A stretch of 10,206 nt of DNA from positions 1-10,206 of the forward strand of contig JBBCJT010000121.1 in assembly GCA_037190665.1 (NCBI GenBank). The letters are read 5' to 3'. Shown here in pieces: positions 1 to 5,976 of this stretch. The stretch comes from JBBCJT01 sp037190665 (GTDB lineage Bacteria; Pseudomonadota; Alphaproteobacteria; Acetobacterales; Acetobacteraceae). Within the stretch, counting starts at the first letter, position 1. Every line of letters begins with the position of its first letter. The position numbers were made by a program, and so were the translations under genes. The notes below the pieces were generated by a model. It was not told the DNA's origin and ran no database searches. It saw only the letters and a list, made by a program, of their open reading frames with translations.

Positions 1-1157
1 GACAGCGTGGCGACCAGATCGCGCAGGCTCGCCAGATTGTGCACCGGCCGGAAATCGTCCACGTGCGGCAACATCGCACGGATGCCCTGCGACTTCGGTT
101 CGAACCCGTCCCAGCGCAAGAGCGGGTTCAGCCAGATCAGCCGGCGGCAGGAGCGGTGCAGCCGGTCCATCGCCTCGGACAGCCCGCGCGCGCCGTCGCG
201 GTCGAGCCCGTCGGTGATCAGCAGCACCACCGCGCCCTGACCCAGCACGCGCCGTGCCCAGAGCCGGTTGAAGGTGTCGATCGCCTCGCCGATGCGGGTG
301 CCGCCGGACCAGTCGGGGACAAGGTGGCTCACCATCTCGAACGCCACTTCGGGGTCGCGGTAGCGAAGCTGGCGCGTCACGTTGGACAGGCGCGTGCCGA
401 ACAGGAAGGTCGCCACGCGCTCGCGATCGTTGGCAAGCGCGTGAAGAAAATGCAGCAGAATCTGCGCGTAACGGGCCATGGACCCGCTGATGTCGCAGAT
501 AGCTACCAAAGGCGGCGGGCGGACGACACGGCGGCGGCGCTCCAGCACCAGCACCTCCCCGCCGCGGCGAAGGCTGGTGCGGATCGTCGCGCGCAGGTCG
601 GGCGCGGGACCGGACGGATCGGGTCGGAAGCGGCGCGTGCGCCGGGCGTCCAGCGGCAGGACCAGCCGCTCGATCTCACGCTTCGCGGCAGAGATCTCGT
701 CGGCGTCCATCGCCTCGAAATCCATGGTCTGGAGGCGTTCCTGCGCGCTGACCGTCATCGCGGCGTCGAGCTGTGGCGGTGGCGGTGTCTCGGCATCCTT
801 CGGTCGCCGGTCGCGTCCGGCCATCGCCTCGGCCACGCGGCGCGAGGTGGGCGGCGGCCGGGACTTCTCCTTCGCCGCGTTCATCAGCGCGCTGGCGGCG
901 GCCTGGCGGGCGAGGGTGGGGTCGCGCCAGAACAGCTCGAAGGCGTGGTCGAAGACCTCCTGCTGCTCGCGGCGGCGGACCATCACGGCGCGGAGCGCGG
1001 CCTTCACCTCGACGCGCTCGCCGAGGGCGATATGGGTCAGCGCCTGCTGGGCGGCGAGCGTCTCGGCGGGACCGACGGGCAGCCCGGCGCGGCGCAGCAT
1101 CCGGGCGAAGTGCATCACGTTGGCGGCGAGGAACCCGTGCGGCGCGGCCCCGGTCAT
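1..1157 (-). CDS. coxE: CoxE-family VWA-domain protein (3' end cut by window edge)
   Basis: I translated this frame by hand: 385 codons are open from the ATG at 1157 down to base 1, with no stop, so only the C-terminus is missing. CoxE proteins are usually near 400 residues, so little is lost. The N-terminal half is helical and Arg-rich, with a Pro-rich linker around residues 100-130. A von Willebrand factor A domain follows from about residue 216. Its metal-ion-dependent adhesion site is complete: DISGS at D222/S224/S226, the GGT threonine at T287, and ITDG aspartate D316. In the family, CoxE works in the cytoplasm with the AAA+ ATPase CoxD to mature a molybdenum hydroxylase such as CO dehydrogenase; an intact MIDAS fits metal-dependent partner binding. 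The start ATG overlaps the stop of the ATPase gene as ATGA, indicating translational coupling. I am sure of the family; which hydroxylase it serves cannot be told here. Confidence 0.93.
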   Translation of the reverse strand, partial: MTGAAPHGFLAANVMHFARMLRRAGLPVGPAETLAAQQALTHIALGERVEVKAALRAVMVRRREQQEVFDHAFELFWRDPTLARQAAASALMNAAKEKSRPPPTSRRVAEAMAGRDRRPKDAETPPPPQLDAAMTVSAQERLQTMDFEAMDADEISAAKREIERLVLPLDARRTRRFRPDPSGPAPDLRATIRTSLRRGGEVLVLERRRRVVRPPPLVAICDISGSMARYAQILLHFLHALANDRERVATFLFGTRLSNVTRQLRYRDPEVAFEMVSHLVPDWSGGTRIGEAIDTFNRLWARRVLGQGAVVLLITDGLDRDGARGLSEAMDRLHRSCRRLIWLNPLLRWDGFEPKSQGIRAMLPHVDDFRPVHNLASLRDLVATL

Positions 1158-2053
1158 GCCGCCTGCCGGGCCGCCTCTTTCGCCTCGTCGAGAAGCCGGG
1201 CGGCTTCCGCGCCGCGGACCTTCGCGATGTCGTCCTGATACTTGAGCAGCACGCCGAGCGTCTCGTTCACGTGCTGCGGCGACAGTTCCACCGCGTCCAG
1301 ATGGCGGAGCGCGGAGGCCCAGTCGATCGTCTCGGCCACGCCCGGGGTCTTGAACAGCTCCGTCGCGCGCAGCCGCTGCACGAAGGCCACGACCTCCCGC
1401 GACAGGCGGGCGGGTACGTCGGGCGCGCGGATGGCGAGGATCGCCTGTTCGCGCGCCGCATCCGGGAAATCCACCCAGTGATAGAGGCAGCGGCGGCGGA
1501 TCGCGTCGTGCACCTCGCGGGTGCGGTTGGAGGTGAGCACCACCACCGGCGGGACCACGGCGTGGATCGTGCCGAGTTCCGGCACCGTGATCTGCATGTC
1601 GGCGAGCAGTTCCAGCAGGAACGCCTCGAACGGTTCGTCGGCGCGGTCCAGCTCGTCGATCAGCAGCACGGCGGGCGGGCCGTCGATGGCCGCGAGCAGC
1701 GGGCGTTCGAGCAGGAACTCGCGCGTGTAGATGGTGGCCGACAGCCGATCGCGGTCGGTCTCGCCCGCCGCCTCGGCAAGCCGGATCGCCATGAGCTGCT
1801 TGGCGTGGTTCCACTCATAGGCCGCGGCGGCGAGGTCGAGCCCGTCGTAGCACTGCAGCCGCACCAGCCGCCGGTCGAGCCCGGTGGCCAGCACCTTGGC
1901 GATCTCCGTCTTGCCGGTGCCGGGCTCGCCTTCCAGGAACAGTGGCCGCTGCATCGCGAGCGAGAGGTGGACAGCGGTGGCGAGCGGACGGTCGGCGACG
2001 TAGCCGCCGTTGCGCAGCAGCTCGGCCGTTCCGGTGACGGAATTCGGGATCAC
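1154..2053 (-). CDS. coxD: MoxR-family AAA+ ATPase, CoxD type
   Basis: This 299-residue protein starts at a GTG that overlaps the stop of the upstream coxG gene (GTGA), and its own stop overlaps the coxE start (ATGA). The frame stays open far upstream to 2611, but that part is only a shadow of coxG; homology begins at the GTG. Visible motifs are Walker A GEPGTGKT at residues 42-49, Walker B VLLIDE at 129-134, a sensor-1 asparagine at N176 in LTSN, and an RRR arginine-finger region at 186-188. The segment after Walker A with CYDGLD and YEWNH is typical of the CoxD branch of MoxR ATPases. In Oligotropha, CoxD is known to act in building the sulfur-bridged Cu/Mo centre of CO dehydrogenase. Homologues also accompany other xanthine-dehydrogenase-family enzymes, so the client is uncertain. 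It likely works as a pair with the adjacent VWA protein, the usual MoxR partnership. Confidence 0.94.
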   Translation of the reverse strand: MIPNSVTGTAELLRNGGYVADRPLATAVHLSLAMQRPLFLEGEPGTGKTEIAKVLATGLDRRLVRLQCYDGLDLAAAAYEWNHAKQLMAIRLAEAAGETDRDRLSATIYTREFLLERPLLAAIDGPPAVLLIDELDRADEPFEAFLLELLADMQITVPELGTIHAVVPPVVVLTSNRTREVHDAIRRRCLYHWVDFPDAAREQAILAIRAPDVPARLSREVVAFVQRLRATELFKTPGVAETIDWASALRHLDAVELSPQHVNETLGVLLKYQDDIAKVRGAEAARLLDEAKEAARQAA

Positions 2054-2658
2054 GACAGGAAGGATCCGCCGATCAGGACGAGGATGACGAAGAAGATCAC
2101 GAACCCGACCCAGGTCAGTAGCGGCAGCCCGAGCGGCGCCATCGGGATCAGGGACACCGCGGCGGGGGCGGCGCTCGGGGCTGCGGCGGCCGCGGCGACG
2201 GGGCCGGTCGGCGCGGGCGGGGCGACCTGGTTGGCGAAACGCTCGAAGAACGCATCGGCCATCTGCTTCGCCGTGGCGTCGATCAGCCGGGCGCCGAGCT
2301 GCGCCATCTTGCCGCCGACCTGCGCCTTCACGTCGTAGGTCATCAGCGTGGCGCCGGCCTCCGCATCGGCGAGGCGCACCGTCGCGCCGCCCTTGGCGAA
2401 GCCCGCCACGCCGCCCTGGCCCTCGCCGCTGATCGTGTAGCCGTTCGGCGGGTCGATGTCGGACAGCGTGACCTTGCCGTTGAACTTGGCCGCGATCGGA
2501 CCGATCTTCACGGCAGCGGTGGCGCGCATCTGGTTGTCGGGCAGGACCTCGATGCTCTCGCAGCCGGGGATCGAAGCCTTCAGGATCGCCGGATCGTTCA
2601 GCGCCTCCCACACGCGCGTGCGCGGTGCGGGAATCAGCCGTTCTCCGGTCATCTCCAT
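2050..2658 (-). CDS. coxG: CoxG-family SRPBCC membrane-anchored protein
   Basis: The product is 202 residues. Residues 1-145 match the SRPBCC/CoxG fold, with the typical opening MTGERLIPAPRTRVWEAL, then PGCESIE, and a Gly-rich region near 79-91. An Ala/Pro linker (about 147-168) leads to one hydrophobic C-terminal helix (about 177-198), so the protein is probably tail-anchored with its domain in the cytoplasm. In Oligotropha, CoxG is reported to help recruit CO dehydrogenase to the membrane, and SRPBCC domains bind hydrophobic ligands. The ATG at 2658 is chosen because a GGGGAG Shine-Dalgarno lies about 12 bases upstream; a second ATG two codons in (2652) is possible. The open frame extends to 2766, but that extension is low-complexity Pro/Arg sequence across the promoter region and is unlikely to be translated. 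It is the first gene of the leftward coxG-coxD-coxE unit. Confidence 0.92.
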   Translation of the reverse strand: MEMTGERLIPAPRTRVWEALNDPAILKASIPGCESIEVLPDNQMRATAAVKIGPIAAKFNGKVTLSDIDPPNGYTISGEGQGGVAGFAKGGATVRLADAEAGATLMTYDVKAQVGGKMAQLGARLIDATAKQMADAFFERFANQVAPPAPTGPVAAAAAAPSAAPAAVSLIPMAPLGLPLLTWVGFVIFFVILVLIGGSFLS

Positions 2659-2689
2659 CTTCGATTCACTCCCCAGGGTGCCGGGCGGC

Positions 2690-2719
2690 AGGTTAGGGGC
2701 GCGGACGGGGGGTGCGCAA
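2690..2719 (-). promoter_or_regulatory. Candidate promoter for the leftward cox operon
   Basis: Read on the minus strand, TTGCGC (2719-2714) and TAACCT (2695-2690) are separated by 18 bases and would start transcription near 2683, giving a leader of about 25 bases that contains the GGGGAG ribosome site. The -10 fits TAnnnT, and the -35 TTGCGC is the same hexamer seen before the antiporter gene. This is pattern matching only; in GC-rich DNA such hits are not decisive. Confidence 0.4.
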
Positions 2720-2760
2720 CGCGGCCGGGCGCGACCCAGCCCTGCCGGCCCGGGCCCTGC

Positions 2761-2788
2761 TTGCACCCCGCCGCCGGGCAGATAGGGT
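2761..2788 (+). promoter_or_regulatory. Candidate leaderless promoter of the MBL-fold gene
   Basis: TTGCAC at 2761-2766 and TAGGGT at 2783-2788 are 16 bases apart. Only six bases lie between the -10 and the ATG at 2795, so standard -10 to +1 spacing puts the first transcribed base on the A of the start codon. No Shine-Dalgarno is visible before this gene, which agrees with a leaderless mRNA. The arrangement recurs almost exactly before the next gene, which strengthens the call. Confidence 0.6.
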
Positions 2789-2794
2789 CCGACG

Positions 2795-3604
2795 ATGGAA
2801 ACGGCCTTCCTCTGTGTGGCATGCGGAACCCAGCACGCGCCTTCCGCCGGGCCGCCGCCGTCCTGCCCGATCTGCGATGACGAACGGCAGTACGTGCCCG
2901 AAGGCGGCCAGCAATGGACGACCCTGGAGGCGGTCGCGAAGCGGCATCAGGCGACGCTGAAATACGACGGCGCGCTGCTCGGCATCGGCTGCGCGCCGAG
3001 CTTCGCCATCGGCCAGCGGGCGCTGCTGGTGCGCACGCCGGGCGGCAACGTCCTGTGGGACTGCATCTCCTTCCTCGACGATGCGCTGGTGGAGGTGATC
3101 CGCGGGCTGGGCGGCCTCTCCGCCATCGCGATCTCCCATCCGCACTACTACACGACGATGCTGGAATGGAGCCGTGCCTTCGGCGACGTGCCCGTCTACC
3201 TGCACGCGGCGGACCGCGCCCACGTGATGCGCACGGGCCCCGAGATCGTGTTCTGGGAGGGGGAGACGCGCGCGATCGCCCCGGACCTCACGCTGATCCG
3301 CGCCGGCGGCCATTTCGCCGGCGGCACCGTGCTGCACGATGCGCGCGGCGCGGGCACGCTGCTCGCCGGCGACATCCTGCAGGCCGTGGCCGACCGCCGC
3401 TTCGTCGGCATCATGTGGTCCTATCCGAACTACATTCCGGTGGGAGAGGCGGTGGTGCGGCGGGTCGGCGAGATCCTGGAGCCGTGGCCGTTCGATGCGC
3501 TCTACGGCGCCTTCTGGGGCCGCCGCATCGAGACCGGCGCGAAGCAGGCGGTCGCGGCCTCGATCGCGCGGCATATCGCGCACCTGCACCGCCCCTGGCC
3601 CTGA
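2795..3604 (+). CDS. Zinc-ribbon plus metallo-beta-lactamase-fold protein with a degraded metal motif
   Basis: The product is 269 residues. The N-terminus carries a four-cysteine knuckle, C7-x2-C10 and C24-x2-C27, that looks like a rubredoxin/zinc-ribbon site. A metallo-beta-lactamase-like domain follows from about residue 50. The usual HxHxDH signature is replaced by SHPHYY (H115, H117, then Y118-Y119), so the Asp-His pair that binds the second metal is absent. Later ligand positions appear kept: H173 in GGHFAGG and D193 in GDILQ. I recall similar HPHYY or HPHFY proteins annotated only as MBL-fold hydrolases in proteobacteria, so the change is probably a subfamily trait rather than decay; the frame is intact. 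Substrate and reaction are unknown; a mononuclear site or loss of hydrolase activity are both possible. The protein is cytoplasmic, with no signal peptide. It is first in the rightward gene series and divergent from coxG. The ATG at 2795 is chosen because of the promoter geometry and because the zinc knuckle begins at residue 7. Confidence 0.85.
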   Translation: METAFLCVACGTQHAPSAGPPPSCPICDDERQYVPEGGQQWTTLEAVAKRHQATLKYDGALLGIGCAPSFAIGQRALLVRTPGGNVLWDCISFLDDALVEVIRGLGGLSAIAISHPHYYTTMLEWSRAFGDVPVYLHAADRAHVMRTGPEIVFWEGETRAIAPDLTLIRAGGHFAGGTVLHDARGAGTLLAGDILQAVADRRFVGIMWSYPNYIPVGEAVVRRVGEILEPWPFDALYGAFWGRRIETGAKQAVAASIARHIAHLHRPWP

Positions 3605-3610
3605 GCCCGC

Positions 3611-3638
3611 TTGCGCCCCGGCTTCGGCCGGGTAGGGT
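3611..3638 (+). promoter_or_regulatory. Candidate leaderless promoter of the antiporter gene, with hairpin spacer
   Basis: TTGCGC at 3611-3616 and TAGGGT at 3633-3638 are 16 bases apart, the same spacing as at the promoter 850 bases upstream. Seven bases separate the -10 from the ATG at 3646, so transcription should begin at or one base before the start codon. The 16-base spacer is a perfect inverted repeat: a six-pair GC stem (3617-3622 with 3627-3632) closing a TTCG loop. There is no Shine-Dalgarno before 3646. The element fits entirely in the 41-base gap after the previous gene. Confidence 0.6.
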
Positions 3639-3645
3639 CGCGGCG

Positions 3646-5037
3646 ATGCCGATCATCGTCGTTCTTGCGCTGGCCGCGTTGGCGCAGCCCGCCGCCGCCG
3701 CCGAGCTGGACGCGAGCGGCATGTCCGCGCTCTGGGGCCTGCCGTTCGCCGGGCTGCTCCTGTCGATCGCGCTGATGCCGCTGCTGGCCGGGCGGATCTG
3801 GCACCATCACTACGGCGCGATCACCGCCGGCTGGTCATTGCTGTTCCTGCTCCCCTTCGCGGCGATCCATGGCGCGGGAACGGCGGCGACGGAGTTCGCC
3901 CATGTCATGGTGCAGGAATACGTGCCGTTCATCGCCCTGCTGCTCGCGCTCTACACGGTGGGCGGCGGCATCCTGCTGCGGGGCACGCTGATCGGCACGC
4001 CGCTGGTCAACACCGCGATCCTCGCGCTCGGCACCGCCATCGCCTCGCTGATGGGCACGACCGGGGCGGCGATGGTGCTGATCCGGCCGATGATCCGCGC
4101 CAACGCCTTCCGCACGCGCAAGACGCACACCTTCGTCTTCTTCATCTTCCTGGTCGCCAATATCGGCGGCAGCCTGACGCCGCTGGGCGATCCGCCGCTC
4201 TATCTGGGCTTCCTCAAGGGCGTGCCGTTCTTCTGGCCGACCACGCACCTGTTCACCGAATTCCTCGTCTGCGGCGTCATCCTGCTCGCCCTTTACTACC
4301 TGCTGGATAGCTGGGTCTGGGCGAAGGAACGGCCGGTCCCACCCGCGGCGCCGGCCGAGCGGCTGTCGCTCGACGGGCTGGTGAACCTGCCGCTGCTGCT
4401 GGTCGTGGTCGGCGTGGTGCTGATGCAGGGCATCTGGCAGCCGGGCGAGATCACCCTGTTCGGCCAGCATGTGGGGCTGGAGCGCGTGGTGGCCGTCATC
4501 CTGTTCCTCGCCGTCACGGTGGCTTCGATGCGGCTGACGCCGGCCGAGGTGAGGGAGGCGAACGGCTTCGCCTGGGGTGCGATCGTGGAGGTCGCCAAGC
4601 TGTTCGCCGGCATCTTCGTCACCATGGCGCCGGTCCTCGCGATCCTGCGCGCGGGTCGGGAGGGGGCGCTGGGCGGCGTGGTCTCGCTGGTCTCCACGCC
4701 GGACGGGACACCGGTCCCGGCCATGTACTTCTGGCTGACCGGCCTGTTGTCCTCCTTCCTCGACAACGCGCCCACCTACCTCGTCTTCTTCAACATGGCC
4801 GGCGGCGATCCGGCCTGGCTGACGGGGGAGGGCGCGCTGGTGCTCGCCGCCATCTCCTGCGGGGCGGTGTTCATGGGTGCGAACTCCTATATCGGCAACG
4901 CCCCCAACTTCATGGTCAAGGCGATCGTGGAGGAGCAGGGCGTTCGCATGCCGAGCTTCTTCGGCTATTGCGCGTGGGCGGCGGTCATCCTGCTGCCGCT
5001 GTTCGCGCTGATCACGCTGCTGTTCTTCCGGGGTTGA
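3646..5037 (+). CDS. Sodium:proton antiporter / CitMHS-like carrier of the ion transporter superfamily
   Basis: This 463-residue integral membrane protein has about a dozen hydrophobic segments; the first 19 residues resemble a signal peptide or first helix. It shows the inverted-repeat build of the NhaD/ArsB/CitM ion-transporter superfamily. Each half has two hairpin motifs: SLMGTTGAAM (from S134) and LTPLGDPPLY (from L177) in the first, SFLDNAPTY (from S370) and NSYIGNAPNF (from N413) in the second. The SFLDNAPTY and GNAPNF pair is characteristic of proteins annotated as sodium:proton antiporters (putative citrate transport family). Transported ions or substrates cannot be read from sequence: Na+/H+ exchange or di/tricarboxylate uptake are the main options. 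The next gene, a methylisocitrate lyase-like enzyme, starts three bases after the stop, which mildly favours a carboxylate. The frame is open upstream to 2914, but that part is a shadow of the previous gene; the ATG at 3646 follows the predicted promoter. Confidence 0.88.
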   Translation: MPIIVVLALAALAQPAAAAELDASGMSALWGLPFAGLLLSIALMPLLAGRIWHHHYGAITAGWSLLFLLPFAAIHGAGTAATEFAHVMVQEYVPFIALLLALYTVGGGILLRGTLIGTPLVNTAILALGTAIASLMGTTGAAMVLIRPMIRANAFRTRKTHTFVFFIFLVANIGGSLTPLGDPPLYLGFLKGVPFFWPTTHLFTEFLVCGVILLALYYLLDSWVWAKERPVPPAAPAERLSLDGLVNLPLLLVVVGVVLMQGIWQPGEITLFGQHVGLERVVAVILFLAVTVASMRLTPAEVREANGFAWGAIVEVAKLFAGIFVTMAPVLAILRAGREGALGGVVSLVSTPDGTPVPAMYFWLTGLLSSFLDNAPTYLVFFNMAGGDPAWLTGEGALVLAAISCGAVFMGANSYIGNAPNFMVKAIVEEQGVRMPSFFGYCAWAAVILLPLFALITLLFFRG

Positions 5038-5040
5038 ACC

Positions 5041-5964
5041 ATGACCTACCTGCTCGCCACCGACATGCCGGACGCACCCGCGGGCCAGCGCTTCCGCGCC
5101 CTGCTCAAGCGCGGCGGCATCCTCGGCATTCCCGGTACCCACAACGGCATCGCCGCCCAGCAGGCGCGCGCGGCGGGGTTCGAGGCGGCCTACCTGTCGG
5201 GCGCGGCCATGACGGCGAGCATGGGCCTGCCGGACCTGGGCATCATCACCGTGGACGAGGTCTGCTTCTTCATCCGCCAGGTCACCCGCGCCTCCGGCCT
5301 GCCGGTGCTGGTGGACGGCGACACCGGCTACGGCGAGGCGCTGAACGTGATGAACATGGTCCGCGCCTTCGAGGATGCCGGCGCGGCGGCGGTGCATATC
5401 GAGGACCAGTTGCTGCCCAAGAAGTGCGGGCACCTGAACGACAAGAAGCTGGCCGAGCCACAGGACATGGCGGCGAAGGTCGCGGCCGCCGCGCGGGCGA
5501 GGCGGCATCTGTTCGTGATCGCCCGCACCGATGCGGCGGCGAGCGAGGGGATCGAGGGCGCGGTGGCGCGCGCGAAGCTGTATCTGGACGCGGGCGCGGA
5601 CGCGATCTTCCCCGAGGCGCTGCACAACCGCGAGATGTTCGAGGAGTTCGCGAAGCGCATGCCGGGTGTTCCGCTGCTCGCCAACATGACCGAGTTCGGC
5701 CGCACGCCGTTCTTCACCGCCGAGGAATTCGGCGCGATGGGCTACAGCATGGTGATCTGGCCCGTCTCATCGCTGCGCGTGGCGGCGAAGGCGCAGGAGG
5801 AGCTGTACGCCACCATCGCCAAGACCGGCGGGACCGAGGCGATGCTGCCGCGGATGCAGACCCGCAAGGAGCTGTACGCGACCATCGGCTACCACGATTT
5901 CGAGGCGCTGGACGCCTCCATCGTCGCGACCGTCCTGCCGCAGATCCAGTCCAACAAGGGCTGA
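5041..5964 (+). CDS. Isocitrate lyase/PEP mutase superfamily enzyme, methylisocitrate lyase-like
   Basis: The 307-residue TIM-barrel protein closely follows E. coli PrpB (about 296 residues). It has YLSGAAM near residue 51, the Mg-binding DGDTG at D92/D94, HIEDQ around E121, and the catalytic loop KKCGH with C129 and H131. ARTDA, FPEA, the LANMTEFG segment and MQTRKELY near the C-terminus are also shared. PrpB cleaves 2-methylisocitrate to pyruvate and succinate in the methylcitrate cycle for propionate. No prpC, prpD or prpE lies nearby, so the enzyme may instead act on a related acid (dimethylmalate, oxaloacetate or a similar substrate); the KKCGH loop argues for lyase rather than mutase activity. 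It begins three bases after the transporter gene, behind a weak GGGG ribosome site at 5030-5033, so the two are almost surely cotranscribed. I am confident of the superfamily and moderately confident of the methylisocitrate assignment, so I give no symbol. Confidence 0.9.
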   Translation: MTYLLATDMPDAPAGQRFRALLKRGGILGIPGTHNGIAAQQARAAGFEAAYLSGAAMTASMGLPDLGIITVDEVCFFIRQVTRASGLPVLVDGDTGYGEALNVMNMVRAFEDAGAAAVHIEDQLLPKKCGHLNDKKLAEPQDMAAKVAAAARARRHLFVIARTDAAASEGIEGAVARAKLYLDAGADAIFPEALHNREMFEEFAKRMPGVPLLANMTEFGRTPFFTAEEFGAMGYSMVIWPVSSLRVAAKAQEELYATIAKTGGTEAMLPRMQTRKELYATIGYHDFEALDASIVATVLPQIQSNKG

Positions 5965-5965
5965 C

Positions 5966-5975
5966 GGGGCAGGAG
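5966..5975 (+). promoter_or_regulatory. Purine-rich ribosome site before the GTG start of acuC
   Basis: GGGG at 5966-5969 and AGGAG at 5971-5975 precede the GTG at 5977. The AGGAG is only one base from the start, closer than the usual 5-9, so GGGG or GGGGCAGG may be the part that pairs with 16S rRNA. No other in-frame start is near, and the codons right after the GTG (FIGSEIYR) belong to the conserved family N-terminus, so the GTG stands. Confidence 0.5.
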
Positions 5976-5976
5976 C

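Noticed and set aside
39..1238. A 399-codon plus-strand open frame opposite coxE
   Set aside because: It is the antisense shadow of coxE and the end of coxD; the translation is His/Arg/Gly-rich with no recognisable domain, while the minus strand encodes a complete VWA motif set.
2054..2611. An N-terminal extension of the CoxD frame up to 2611
   Set aside because: It is an out-of-frame reading of coxG. Normal CoxD sequence begins at the GTG at 2053, which overlaps the coxG stop.
2914..3645. An N-terminal extension of the antiporter frame up to 2914
   Set aside because: That part is an out-of-frame reading of the MBL-fold gene, rich in Arg/Gly/Pro. Membrane-protein sequence begins exactly at the ATG at 3646, which follows a promoter-like element.
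3835..5625. A 596-codon open frame on the minus strand, opposite the antiporter and lyase genes
   Set aside because: Its translation is dominated by Arg, His, Gln, Glu and Asp with no fold-like pattern, and it lies opposite two well-supported genes. Long antisense frames of this kind are expected in GC-rich DNA.
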